DNA of 35,992 nucleotides, taken from assembly GCA_913051705.1 (NCBI GenBank), contig CAJXCW010000019.1, positions 1 to 35,992 on the forward strand, written 5' to 3'. Below, in pieces: positions 24,719 through 32,719 of the stretch. Position 1 is the first letter of the stretch; each line of letters opens with the position of its first letter. Both the position numbers and the translations under genes were made by a program. The notes under the pieces are model-generated. The model was given only the letters and a program-made list of their open reading frames with translations, ran no database searches and was not told the origin of the DNA. This DNA is from an uncultured bacterium (GTDB lineage: Bacteria > JAAXHH01).

Positions 24719-24742
24719 ACCAACTCACCAACTCACCAAATC
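24719..24742. repeat. Tandem ACCAACTC octamers
   Basis: Two exact and one degenerate copy of ACCAACTC in tandem, located at the predicted transcription start of the dehydrogenase gene. Similar sequence occurs in two other intergenic regions of the window (29051-29068 and 35929-35950). Confidence 0.55.
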
Positions 24743-24749
24743 CCCTGTC

Positions 24750-24777
24750 TATATACACCCCACGGAATAGATGTCAA
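24750..24777 (-). promoter_or_regulatory. Sigma-70-type promoter of the dehydrogenase gene
   Basis: On the minus strand, TTGACA (24772-24777), a 16-nt spacer and TATATA (24750-24755). The leader of about 45 nt to ATG 24697 contains the tandem octamers. Confidence 0.55.
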
Positions 24778-24879
24778 GGACTGAGGGAAGTCTATTTATA
24801 CCACCCAGGTTGATGCTTCTGGAATCAAATCTATTGGGGGCGATTCTATTATTGCTCTGTCTCCCTTTACAATAACCTG

Positions 24880-24907
24880 TTGACACGATTATACTTATTA
24901 GTATAAT
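24880..24907 (+). promoter_or_regulatory. Perfect-consensus sigma-70 promoter with overlapping inverted repeat
   Basis: TTGACA (24880-24885), 16-nt spacer, TATAAT (24902-24907). ATTATAC (24888-24894) and GTATAAT (24901-24907) form a 7-bp inverted repeat spanning spacer and -10, a likely repressor site. It drives the hydroxylase-family gene at 25006. Confidence 0.7.
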
Positions 24908-24959
24908 AATACTTAAATACCTCACATGAAGTCCAAACAGGCAACTCATATGATCTCCA

Positions 24960-24983
24960 GGTATATCTGAATTCAGATATACC
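24960..24983. promoter_or_regulatory. 24-bp perfect palindrome in the leader of the hydroxylase gene
   Basis: The 24 bases are fully self-complementary around a central GAATTC, with arm GGTATATCTGAA. It lies about 45 nt after the predicted transcription start and 22 nt before ATG 25006. It could be an operator for a dimeric regulator or an RNA stem sequestering the ribosome site. Confidence 0.6.
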
Positions 24984-25005
24984 CTGTCGTGTGGAAGGCA
25001 TATAC

Positions 25006-25845
25006 ATGGTTTTCGTTGAAAATGAATCTCTGTTTCGCCTCAGCCTGTTTCTCGGTGTGCTGCTGATCATGGCAGTATGGGAAATGGTCTCCCCGATGCG
25101 CGAACTCAACTCGACCAAACTTCTTCGCTGGTCGAGTAATCTGGGCCTGGTCGTGCTCAATGCCCTGGCCTTGCGAATCCTGCTCCCCCTGACAGCGGCA
25201 GGCGCTGCTATGATAGCCCAGGAAAACGGATGGGGATTCTTCCATATCGTTGATATCCCCTTTTCTCCCTGGATAGTCGGTCTGATAACGGTCATGTTTC
25301 TGGATCTGGCCGTATATTGGCAACATGTTCTTTTCCATGTCGTGCCCCCCTTATGGCGCCTCCATCTGGTCCACCATGCTGATCCCGATATCGATGTGAC
25401 GACAGGATTACGGTTTCATACCATGGAAATTCTGATCTCCATGGGTCTAAAAATACTCCTTGTGCTTGCCCTTGGTCCACCGGCCTGGGCGGTCATCCTT
25501 TTTGAGATGGTGCTGAACAGTACGGCCATGTTCAACCACAGCAATGTCCGCCTGCCCGAATCCGTGGATCGGTTTCTACGTCTCTTTCTCGTCACCCCCG
25601 ACATGCACCGGGTTCATCACTCTACCAATCTTACAGAAGCCAATACGAATTTCGGCTTTAATCTACCCTGGTGGGATCGACTCTTCAGGTCCTACCGCGC
25701 CCAGCCGGACCGAGGTCATAAGGGTATGACGATTGGTCTATCTCACCTCCAAGAGCATCGGGTAGTCCGCCTTTACTGGATGCTTCTCCTTCCCTTTATC
25801 ACGGAACGGGGCAACGAACCTGCCGGTCAAGATCTGAAGCGATAG
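25006..25845 (+). CDS. Fatty acid hydroxylase/sterol desaturase superfamily membrane protein
   Basis: 279 residues with four or more hydrophobic segments and the family's di-iron histidine boxes: His107-x3-His111 (HVLFH), His120-x2-HH (HLVHH, 120-124), the FNHSN box and His201-x2-HH (HRVHH, 201-205). Such enzymes hydroxylate or desaturate lipids or sterol-like molecules in the membrane, using O2 and electrons from a partner. No reductase or partner gene is adjacent. ATG 25006 has GGAAGG 7 nt upstream; the frame opens at GTG 24991. Strong promoter and palindrome upstream suggest tight regulation. The stop codon sits inside a hairpin (25832-25871). Confidence 0.88.
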   Translation: MVFVENESLFRLSLFLGVLLIMAVWEMVSPMRELNSTKLLRWSSNLGLVVLNALALRILLPLTAAGAAMIAQENGWGFFHIVDIPFSPWIVGLITVMFLDLAVYWQHVLFHVVPPLWRLHLVHHADPDIDVTTGLRFHTMEILISMGLKILLVLALGPPAWAVILFEMVLNSTAMFNHSNVRLPESVDRFLRLFLVTPDMHRVHHSTNLTEANTNFGFNLPWWDRLFRSYRAQPDRGHKGMTIGLSHLQEHRVVRLYWMLLLPFITERGNEPAGQDLKR

Positions 25846-25871
25846 AGGCTGAGTACTCTGTCGCTTCAGAT
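25832..25871 (+). terminator. Hairpin overlapping the stop codon of the hydroxylase gene
   Basis: ATCTGAAGCGA (25832-25842) and TCGCTTCAGAT (25861-25871) are perfect 11-bp complements, and AGAG/CTCT extends pairing inside the loop. The TAG stop (25843-25845) follows directly after the 5' arm. No T tract. Confidence 0.5.
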
Positions 25872-26027
25872 GGTTCTACGGTCCGTTGCGCCAAAATCCA
25901 GCGCCATACGTTATTTAACCATGTTGTTGGTGAAGGTGTATCCGTCGTGAGTGACCGTTGTTTTTTCGGAAACACAACTCATTTACGGCAGCTTAACCAG
26001 CGACGCGCGATTTTGATAGAGGGAAAC

Positions 26028-28118
26028 ATGAACTCGATCATCTCTTCTGAAAACCTCTTAGATACACATGGAGACATAGCGATACATACTGACCTGATCG
26101 TCAAACCGACGACCTGTTATATGTGCACCTATGATTGTCCCACCGAGGCATATATTAATCGTGGGGGGCGCATTGTCAAAGTGGAGGGCCAACTATGTCG
26201 TCGCGGTCGCCATCAGACAGAATTTCAATACCACCCTGACCGACTGCTTTATCCACTTCTCCGGGATAACGGTAGGCTTCATCGTATTACCTGGGATGAA
26301 GCCCTGGATCATATTGCGGATCAATTAATAACGATCCGGGATCGTTACGGCCCCGAGTCTGTCGTCTTTTTCGCCGGGTATCCGAAAGAAGGGTGGACGC
26401 CTTTACAGCGTTTGACCTATGCCTTCGGCTCTCCTCACTATCTGACTGAATGCAGCTTCTGTTTCGCTTCAACCAGTATTGCTTCCACTATGAATTACGG
26501 ATCGGAGTACCAGGATTTTCTCAGTACCGGCCGTATCCGCTATGATGGAACGCAATGTAATTTAATGTGGTCTACCAATCCGGGTCATTCCGCTGCCCCC
26601 AATTTCTATCACGATTATCTCGAAGCCTGTCGCCGGGGTATGCAGCGTATCGTTGTCGATCCTCGCCGAACCGAAGCGGCAGAGACGGCGGCCTTACATC
26701 TGCAACTGCGTCCCGGTACCGATGGCGCCTTGGGCATGATCCATATCCTGGTGAACGAAGAATTGTATGATGCGGACTTTGTCAATCGCTGGACGGTCGG
26801 GTTTGACGAACTGCGTCACCTTGCAGCACAATATCCTCCCACGCGGGTTGCCGAAATTACCGGTGTACCTGTCCAACAGATCATCGCAGCAGCACGCCTG
26901 TATGCCACCTCAAAACCGGCTAAGCTCCAAACCAGTCCTTGTGCAACTACGCATACCACGAACGGGGTGCAGAACCACCGGGCGATCACCTTATTGCCTG
27001 CGCTAACCGGAAATCTGGACATTCCGGGTGGCAACATGCTGCCGGACCCGATGGTCCCCATGAAGGATGTCTCCCTTTTTCACGAAAAAAAAGCCCAGCT
27101 CAAACCGCGTGCTGGTGAACAGACTTTTCCTGTCTGGGCCGACATGTACCAGGAAGGACAGGCCAACGCCCTCATAGACCAGATTCTTACCAAAAAGCCA
27201 TATCCGATCAAAGCCATCATCGGTGTGGGTATGAATCTTATGATTTGGCCCAATACCGGACGGGTTAAGTTCGCTATCCGAAAACTCGATTTCTTTTCCG
27301 TAATTGATTACTTCGAGACCGTCACAACCGACGAAGCGCAGGTCATTTTACCCACCGCGACCTGGTTTGAGCGATCTTCTCTGGTTACCCGCCCTGGTGG
27401 GTTTGTGCAGTTACGGCAGCCGGTTGTAGAACCCATGGGAGAAGCCTGGCCCGATTGGAAATTCATACTTGAATTGGGAAAGAAATTGGGTTTAGGAGAT
27501 CAAGTCTGGAATGGAGATTTCGACACCTATATCAACGATCGGTTGAAATCGGCAGAGTTAACGGCAGACCAGCTACGTCAGCATCCTGCCGGTATGCGGA
27601 TCCCCGTTGCGCAACGTGTCCCAAAATCATATGAGCATAAAGGTTTCAACACCCCTTCCGGCAAAGTTGAAATCTATTCATCCATACTGAAAGCGCATGG
27701 CTTCGATCCATTACCGGTTTACCGTGAGCCGGCAGAGAGTCCGATAAGTACGCCTGAGCTTTTCGATACATACCCGCTGGTCTTCACATCAGGCGGACGT
27801 TCCAAGGCGTATACCCACTCACAGTTCAGACAGATCGGCAACCTGCATAAGATATTACCCGAGCCGGTGGTTCAAATCAGTCCAAAAGACGCCGATGCCA
27901 GAGGCATCCAACATGGCAACCTCGTCCAGGTAACCTCTGAGAGGGGATGTATCCAGGTCAAAGCGGATGTGACAGACCGTTTGCCGGGCGGTGTGGTTCA
28001 CCTGTATCATGGCTGGAGAGACGCCGATGCCAATGCACTGACAGATGGTCAGGATCTCGATCCGATATCCGGATATCCGCCATTCAAGTCGGGTTTATGT
28101 GAGGTAAGCCGGGTTTGA
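26028..28118 (+). CDS. Molybdopterin oxidoreductase, DMSO-reductase family, cytoplasmic
   Basis: 696 residues from ATG 26028, which has GAGGG upstream; the frame opens at GTG 25947. Seen: an N-terminal [4Fe-4S] motif Cys30-x2-Cys33-x3-Cys37 with a fourth Cys57 (CYMCTYDC... LCRRGR), an unusually short spacing before the fourth Cys; RLLYPLLRDNGRLHRITWDEAL; LTECSFCFASTSIAS with Cys142/Cys145 as likely molybdenum ligand candidates; NPGHSAAPNFYHD; VVDPRRTEAAETAALHLQLR; and a C-terminal molydopterin-binding domain ending near ISGYPPFKSGLCEV. The superfamily carries out redox or hydration reactions with a bis-MGD cofactor. No Tat signal, and no iron-sulfur or membrane subunit nearby, so electron partners are unknown. 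Confidence 0.87.
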   Translation: MNSIISSENLLDTHGDIAIHTDLIVKPTTCYMCTYDCPTEAYINRGGRIVKVEGQLCRRGRHQTEFQYHPDRLLYPLLRDNGRLHRITWDEALDHIADQLITIRDRYGPESVVFFAGYPKEGWTPLQRLTYAFGSPHYLTECSFCFASTSIASTMNYGSEYQDFLSTGRIRYDGTQCNLMWSTNPGHSAAPNFYHDYLEACRRGMQRIVVDPRRTEAAETAALHLQLRPGTDGALGMIHILVNEELYDADFVNRWTVGFDELRHLAAQYPPTRVAEITGVPVQQIIAAARLYATSKPAKLQTSPCATTHTTNGVQNHRAITLLPALTGNLDIPGGNMLPDPMVPMKDVSLFHEKKAQLKPRAGEQTFPVWADMYQEGQANALIDQILTKKPYPIKAIIGVGMNLMIWPNTGRVKFAIRKLDFFSVIDYFETVTTDEAQVILPTATWFERSSLVTRPGGFVQLRQPVVEPMGEAWPDWKFILELGKKLGLGDQVWNGDFDTYINDRLKSAELTADQLRQHPAGMRIPVAQRVPKSYEHKGFNTPSGKVEIYSSILKAHGFDPLPVYREPAESPISTPELFDTYPLVFTSGGRSKAYTHSQFRQIGNLHKILPEPVVQISPKDADARGIQHGNLVQVTSERGCIQVKADVTDRLPGGVVHLYHGWRDADANALTDGQDLDPISGYPPFKSGLCEVSRV

Positions 28119-28165
28119 GTTCCACGGTCTGAGATCGGTGTAACTCCACCGGTAAAACAAGAGGC

Positions 28166-29038
28166 CTATATCCAACGATACATCTTCCTCGGTGTCGGAT
28201 CTGCCTGGGCGTCTTGCCAGGCCTGTATCCAGTCTTCATAGCATGTTATAGGCTGATCAGTGCTACGAACAAGCATGCCCGGCAAGGGACGTCCACCCGG
28301 TTTACGCGCATCATGCCATCTTAAATCCAGGCTCCAGCGCACATGATCCGACCAGTTCGGAACAGAACCGTGCGGCGTCCGGCCATGGATCAGGATGACA
28401 TCTCCTTTTTGAGCCGGCACGATGACGGGCTCACCTGCGGGCTTTTCATCTTCTGAAATCGTCCATCCATAGGGGCATTTAACATGACGCCGAACAGGTC
28501 CGGTATGTAGTCGCGGATATATACATAACGTCCCGTTGGTTTCCGTCGCATCAACCAGAGGCACCCACGAAGTAATCACCAGGGTATCATCCGCCTCGGG
28601 CATCAGAACGGCCGCATCCTGATGAACCGGTGACTGCTGTACCCAGTCGTCCATGCCCACCGATTCCGGTAGTTTGGGACGCACGTGATGGGTGGGGTTG
28701 CTGTAGATCTCAGGACCGACCAGCGATTCGATGATATCGAGCAAACGATCGCTATGTAGAAAATTGAACAAAGGGCGTCGTAGATTAACGGGAAACGACA
28801 CCTGACTCTGAATACTCTTCCCCGTCGCCGCTGTTATACTGGCTATACGCCGTTCAAACGGCTCCTTCTCAAAAAGGCTTTGTATAGCTCCTTCCTGATA
28901 TAATTGTTCTGCTATTTCGTCGATTAACCGGGAGAAATCTGAGATCAGAGGATCAAGGTCCTCTGTCCTCAGGATCTGCCGTGCCACCAGATAACCATTC
29001 CGGTGAAAGGAATTAATTTGCGATATAGAGAGGGACAT
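28166..29038 (-). CDS. PhyH (phytanoyl-CoA dioxygenase) family Fe(II)/2-oxoglutarate oxygenase
   Basis: 290 residues, typical of bacterial PhyH proteins that hydroxylate small molecules. Seen: N-terminal FHRNGYLVARQIL, the metal motif HxD as His139-Gln-Asp141 (SPVHQDAAVLMP), GTLCIYPRLHTGP in the core, the distal His223 in LIHGRTPHGSVPN, and the 2-oxoglutarate Arg in VRWSLDLRWHD. The HxD...H triad is complete, so it should be active. Substrate unknown. ATG 29038 starts at the conserved position although no ribosome site is obvious. The gene faces the molybdopterin gene convergently (47 bp) and lies downstream of a small hypothetical gene, with a degenerate ACCAACTC motif just upstream. Confidence 0.88.
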   Translation of the reverse strand: MSLSISQINSFHRNGYLVARQILRTEDLDPLISDFSRLIDEIAEQLYQEGAIQSLFEKEPFERRIASITAATGKSIQSQVSFPVNLRRPLFNFLHSDRLLDIIESLVGPEIYSNPTHHVRPKLPESVGMDDWVQQSPVHQDAAVLMPEADDTLVITSWVPLVDATETNGTLCIYPRLHTGPVRRHVKCPYGWTISEDEKPAGEPVIVPAQKGDVILIHGRTPHGSVPNWSDHVRWSLDLRWHDARKPGGRPLPGMLVRSTDQPITCYEDWIQAWQDAQADPTPRKMYRWI

Positions 29039-29042
29039 GGGG

Positions 29043-29068
29043 GAATGGTAAGTGAGTGAGTTGGTGAA
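29043..29068. repeat. Degenerate copy of the ACCAACTC motif
   Basis: GTGAGTGAGTTGGTGAAT (reverse of ATTCACCAACTCACTCAC) lies between the PhyH gene and the small hypothetical gene, matching the tandem repeat at 24719-24742. Confidence 0.4.
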
Positions 29069-29072
29069 TTAC

Positions 29073-29324
29073 TTAGCCCGGTGAAGCGAGCTCCTCTACA
29101 TCATCAAATCGGATGACCTTTGATATGACTTCAGGAGGGAGCCGGGTTTTGAAGACATAGATGCCGGGGTTTGGATTCCAAAAGTGTGGGAAACAGGTGA
29201 GATCGATGTTGCATTTAAACACGATAGGCACCTTCTTTCGAATCTTTGCGCGGTAATGAGCGGCGTTGACGACGACCCGCTCAACCGTAAGATGGTATCC
29301 CATGTCTTTGATGTAATCAGTCAT
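29073..29324 (-). CDS. Small hypothetical protein, 83 residues
   Basis: ATG 29324 opens an 83-codon frame (MTDYIKDMGYHLTVERV...) with a balanced, globular-looking composition: a basic RAKIRKKVPIVFKCN stretch, a DLTCFPHFWNPNPGIYVFKT core and an acidic C-terminal tail. I do not recognise the family. It could be a real small gene, or the end of a decayed one, since the upstream frame stays open to a TTG at 29345 and there is no ribosome site. It lies 35 bp from the PhyH start and has no promoter that I can point to. Confidence 0.45.
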   Translation of the reverse strand: MTDYIKDMGYHLTVERVVVNAAHYRAKIRKKVPIVFKCNIDLTCFPHFWNPNPGIYVFKTRLPPEVISKVIRFDDVEELASPG

Positions 29325-29470
29325 AATCAATAAATCATAAATCAACTATTGATATTATCTATCATATCTGAAAAATGGATGCACGGGTCTTGCTCCACTC
29401 ATCGCAACGGCTCACCGGGTTGCCTGTCTGTTCAGGGTGGGCGTATTCTACAGGTTTTCTGTATGGACAT

Positions 29471-29530
29471 GGCAGACACGTCAATAATATCAAGAATAAC
29501 GGCAGGCACGTCAATAACGTCAAGAATAAA
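29471..29530. repeat. 30-bp tandem duplication
   Basis: Two consecutive units differing at about four positions, both containing CACGTCAATAA followed by TCAAGAATAA. Confidence 0.6.
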
Positions 29531-29618
29531 TGTTACTCGGTCATGGCTATACGACATGGGGTTTCTCAGATTGCCCTGGTGCCTGACACAACCATGATCG
29601 CACCCCTACTATTTTCCA

Positions 29619-29648
29619 TTGACACTCTGGGGGTAACGAACATATTAT
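29619..29648 (+). promoter_or_regulatory. Probable promoter of the DUF5916 gene
   Basis: TTGACA (29619-29624), an 18-nt spacer and TATTAT (29643-29648); the start point would be about 29655, consistent with ATG 29693. Confidence 0.5.
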
Positions 29649-29692
29649 CCCGCACCCAGCTCTTCCTCAATCCCTCTCCAGGCGAATCCATC

Positions 29693-32600
29693 ATGTATGT
29701 GCTTGTATGGGAAAAGACCGGCCTCCTTCTGTCTTTGACGCTGATGATCTTTGCGATGACCGCAGAGGCTCAGGAGCGCAAAACCGGCGCATCGTCCGAG
29801 GACACTGCGAATAGCGTGCCTTACCGGGCGATGGCCGATTCGATCAGCCGGACGGTGCATGATGACGCCTCGGATGTGCTGGTCAGGCAGTTGAATAAGG
29901 TCTTCGACGGCCGGTGGCGGTTCAGAATCGTCGAACACAGGATTCATGAGGATGTGGTTGTCGTACTGGGCGAATTGAGCGCCGGAGGCGGCTCCAGGCA
30001 GCAGTTCGGCACGGCTGTTCTGAAAGGACCAAGGTCGATCGGCGAAGCGCTCACGACGGCGGCGCAGGATGCGCTTATGCAGGCGGCGAAGTTCTTCGAC
30101 CTCCGATCCGATACGACCGCTACAGCGACCGGCGCACCGCCTTCAAGAGCGGTTACAGACCGCCTCACCCCGTTGACGAATGCAGTTCCTATGGTTACCT
30201 CCACCGCTTCCTCCCCCCCTTCTGTAGCTCCTGAAACGTGGTTTGACCCGGCCACCACAAAGTATGTGGGCACGCCCATGGAACCAAAAGTGATCGACAT
30301 GAAGAAAGTCGAATTCGATCGTTACATGCTGGAGGCGGTACGGATCACCACACCGCCGAAACTGGATGGCTATCTCGACGACCCTATCTGGCGTCAGGCG
30401 CCGGCGGCCGCCGGATTCCGCCAGCGTGATCCGGCGGAAGGTTTTCTCGATACGGAGGCCACCGAAGTGCGGGTACTCTACGATGAGGAGAATCTGTATT
30501 TCGGGGTGATGTGTTACGATAAAACCCCTGCGAGGGTGGTGGCCACGGAAATGCGCCGCGATGAGATTGTGGATATGAACGACGATGACATCATCGAACT
30601 CTACATCGCACCGAACGGAGAAAATGGCGACACCTACTTTTTCTGCACCAATCCACTGGGCGTCCGCGGTGATGCGCTTGTAGGTTCCGGATTAAGCATT
30701 TTTAACCAGGATTGGGATACCAACTGGCAGAGCTATGCGACACGTCACAGCATGGGATGGTCCGTGGAAATCGTGCTTCCGTTCAAGGCGTTTCGTTTTA
30801 ATCCGGGGGAACGTCAGGACTGGTCGTTCAACGTCGGTCGGTTCGTACAGCGAACGCGCGGCGCCGCATTCTGGGTGCCGGTTAGCCGGGCGGATGGTTT
30901 CGCCGGTACGGTGGAATACAGCAAAGGGGGACGCATCGTCGGCCTGGAAGGTATCAAGCCCGGACGAGCGCTGGAGCTTCTACCATACACCGTGATGGGC
31001 TCGATCGGCAATCGCGGCGCCACCCAACGCGGCGAAGCAATCAATTTCGATCTGCGCCGGGATTTCGGGTTGGACCTGAAGTGGGGCATCACATCGAATA
31101 TTACGGCCGATGCGACCTTAAACCCGGATTTCGCCCAGATCGAGACGGACCGGGAAGTCGTCAACTTGAGCCGGTTCGAGTTCCGATTCGATGAGAGAAG
31201 GCCGTTCTTTCTGGAAGGCACGACCATTTTTAGTTTCGGCGGTGGCTTCTTTTCGCCGCTCCCGATTTTCTTCAGCCGCCGCATCGGTACTCAGTTGTTC
31301 GACGGATCCACGGTGCAGATCCTGCATGGTGAGAAAGTGTCTGGAAAAATAGCAGGGACCAGTTTCGGCCTATTGAACGTGCATACCAGGGAGACGCCGT
31401 GGGCGTTGACACAGTCCGCAGTGACCACGGTCGCAGATACCGCGGTGACAAGCACCGGTGGTATCCAGATCGCTCACAGAGACACGCTGACCGTAACGCG
31501 GACCCTGTTTACAGAGCCGGAGACGAACTGGAATGTATTCCGTCTGAAGCAGGATCTGTTCGGTCGTTCCACACTGGGTGTGATAGGCCTGATGAAGGAG
31601 CCGGAAGATCGTCCGGACCGCCATACGGAACTGCCGGGATTTCGATTGTCCGATACAAAATATAACCGGGTGATCGGTGCGGACCTGAGGCTCCAGTCCA
31701 ACCGTACCGAGCACCAGCTCAATCTGCTGGTGGCACGAAGCTTTCTGCCGAAAACGGAGTTGCACAGCCGGGTGCTGGCGAACAGCGACAGCACACTTTT
31801 GACCCAGACCGCGCTGGAGTGGGGCGGTGCGATTATACATACGTGGCGTAATGCCTGGATACGTACAACGTCTTCTTACACTGATATCCGCGCCGGTTTG
31901 TTTTCGGATTTGGGGTTTATCACCCGAAGGGATATCCGTCAGGCAGAAGCCTCAATCGGCATGAGCCACCTGATTCGAAAATGGGGCATCCGGAGTTTCG
32001 GCTCGTCCTCAAGAGGGAGCCTGATCGGTGGCACCTGGATCACCAACCACCAAGGCGGATTTTTTGACAGGGATCTGGTGGCATCCTGGACCGTCGAGGC
32101 CAATCCCGGCCTGGAATTCGAAAACGGCGTGAATTTTCGATTAAAGTGGTCGCGAAATTTCGACCGGCTCGACCGGGAAACGACGATCGCCGGGGTGGCT
32201 TTCCCTGCCGGCACGTACACCTTCGATGATTATGCCGCCGAGATTTCCACGGATCGGGGTAAGCGCATCTCCATCGAGGGATCTTATACACAGGGCAATT
32301 TCTACGACGGGATGCGGCGTACAATCGAGGCGGAGACCACATTGAAACCCATGTACCGTATACGGATCGGGCTGAACCTGACGTACAATCGGCTTAAACG
32401 GACGCAAATGCCGGGGGCGTTCTGGTTCGACGAGCGATGGATTCCGAGATTCCGGTTCAATTATTCGTTTTCGCCGGATATGTTCATCAGCCTTTTTGCT
32501 CAGATAAATACCCGCCGGAAGGCTCCGACTGATCACCTTGAAATCAAGACCCTGGTAAGCAATTTCCTGTTCGCCTACACCATGCCCCAGGGACATACGT

Positions 32601-32716
32601 TTTTCCTGGCGTACAACCAGCTTACAGACGATGAATTCAATCCTCGTGGACAGCGGCCCCTGCGTCCCGCCTCACAGGCGATCGTCGCAAAATTCTCGTA
32701 CCTGTTCAATCTCTGA
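29693..32716 (+). CDS. DUF5916/CBM9-type outer-membrane protein with a Rad52-like N-terminal region
   Basis: 1007 residues. Order: signal peptide (MYVLVWEKTGLLLSLTLMIF then AMTAEAQE); a region at about 58-140 resembling the Rad52/Rad22 annealing fold (see findings); a low-complexity linker; a carbohydrate-binding family 9-like domain at about 218-400 (KLDGYLDDPIWRQAP, ATEVRVLYDEENLYFGV, DDIIELYI, WSVEIVLPFKAFRF); then the DUF5916 beta-barrel (about 430-1007) with DATLNPDFAQIETDREVVN, RFDERRPFFLEG and a C-terminal strand ending VAKFSYLFNL, with terminal aromatic pattern of outer-membrane proteins. It probably binds and takes up or displays carbohydrate at the cell surface. The frame is open to 29375, but the signal peptide and a promoter at 29619-29648 point to ATG 29693. 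No partner gene is adjacent. Confidence 0.85.
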   Translation: MYVLVWEKTGLLLSLTLMIFAMTAEAQERKTGASSEDTANSVPYRAMADSISRTVHDDASDVLVRQLNKVFDGRWRFRIVEHRIHEDVVVVLGELSAGGGSRQQFGTAVLKGPRSIGEALTTAAQDALMQAAKFFDLRSDTTATATGAPPSRAVTDRLTPLTNAVPMVTSTASSPPSVAPETWFDPATTKYVGTPMEPKVIDMKKVEFDRYMLEAVRITTPPKLDGYLDDPIWRQAPAAAGFRQRDPAEGFLDTEATEVRVLYDEENLYFGVMCYDKTPARVVATEMRRDEIVDMNDDDIIELYIAPNGENGDTYFFCTNPLGVRGDALVGSGLSIFNQDWDTNWQSYATRHSMGWSVEIVLPFKAFRFNPGERQDWSFNVGRFVQRTRGAAFWVPVSRADGFAGTVEYSKGGRIVGLEGIKPGRALELLPYTVMGSIGNRGATQRGEAINFDLRRDFGLDLKWGITSNITADATLNPDFAQIETDREVVNLSRFEFRFDERRPFFLEGTTIFSFGGGFFSPLPIFFSRRIGTQLFDGSTVQILHGEKVSGKIAGTSFGLLNVHTRETPWALTQSAVTTVADTAVTSTGGIQIAHRDTLTVTRTLFTEPETNWNVFRLKQDLFGRSTLGVIGLMKEPEDRPDRHTELPGFRLSDTKYNRVIGADLRLQSNRTEHQLNLLVARSFLPKTELHSRVLANSDSTLLTQTALEWGGAIIHTWRNAWIRTTSSYTDIRAGLFSDLGFITRRDIRQAEASIGMSHLIRKWGIRSFGSSSRGSLIGGTWITNHQGGFFDRDLVASWTVEANPGLEFENGVNFRLKWSRNFDRLDRETTIAGVAFPAGTYTFDDYAAEISTDRGKRISIEGSYTQGNFYDGMRRTIEAETTLKPMYRIRIGLNLTYNRLKRTQMPGAFWFDERWIPRFRFNYSFSPDMFISLFAQINTRRKAPTDHLEIKTLVSNFLFAYTMPQGHTFFLAYNQLTDDEFNPRGQRPLRPASQAIVAKFSYLFNL

Positions 32717-32719
32717 TAA

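Larger units (their letters stand above)
29325..29692. other. Intergenic region with a tandem repeat and promoter
   Basis: Upstream of the DUF5916 gene. Contains two 30-bp tandem units at 29471-29500 and 29501-29530 and a promoter-like pair at 29619-29648. The plus frame is open throughout but does not resemble a protein before ATG 29693. Confidence 0.5.

Noticed and set aside
24719-24742. CRISPR-like repeat
   Set aside because: The units are only 8 bp and directly abutting, with no spacers; no cas gene is present.
29375-29692. Longer DUF5916 protein starting at 29375
   Set aside because: It would put 106 unrelated residues, a tandem repeat and a promoter before a clean signal peptide at ATG 29693.
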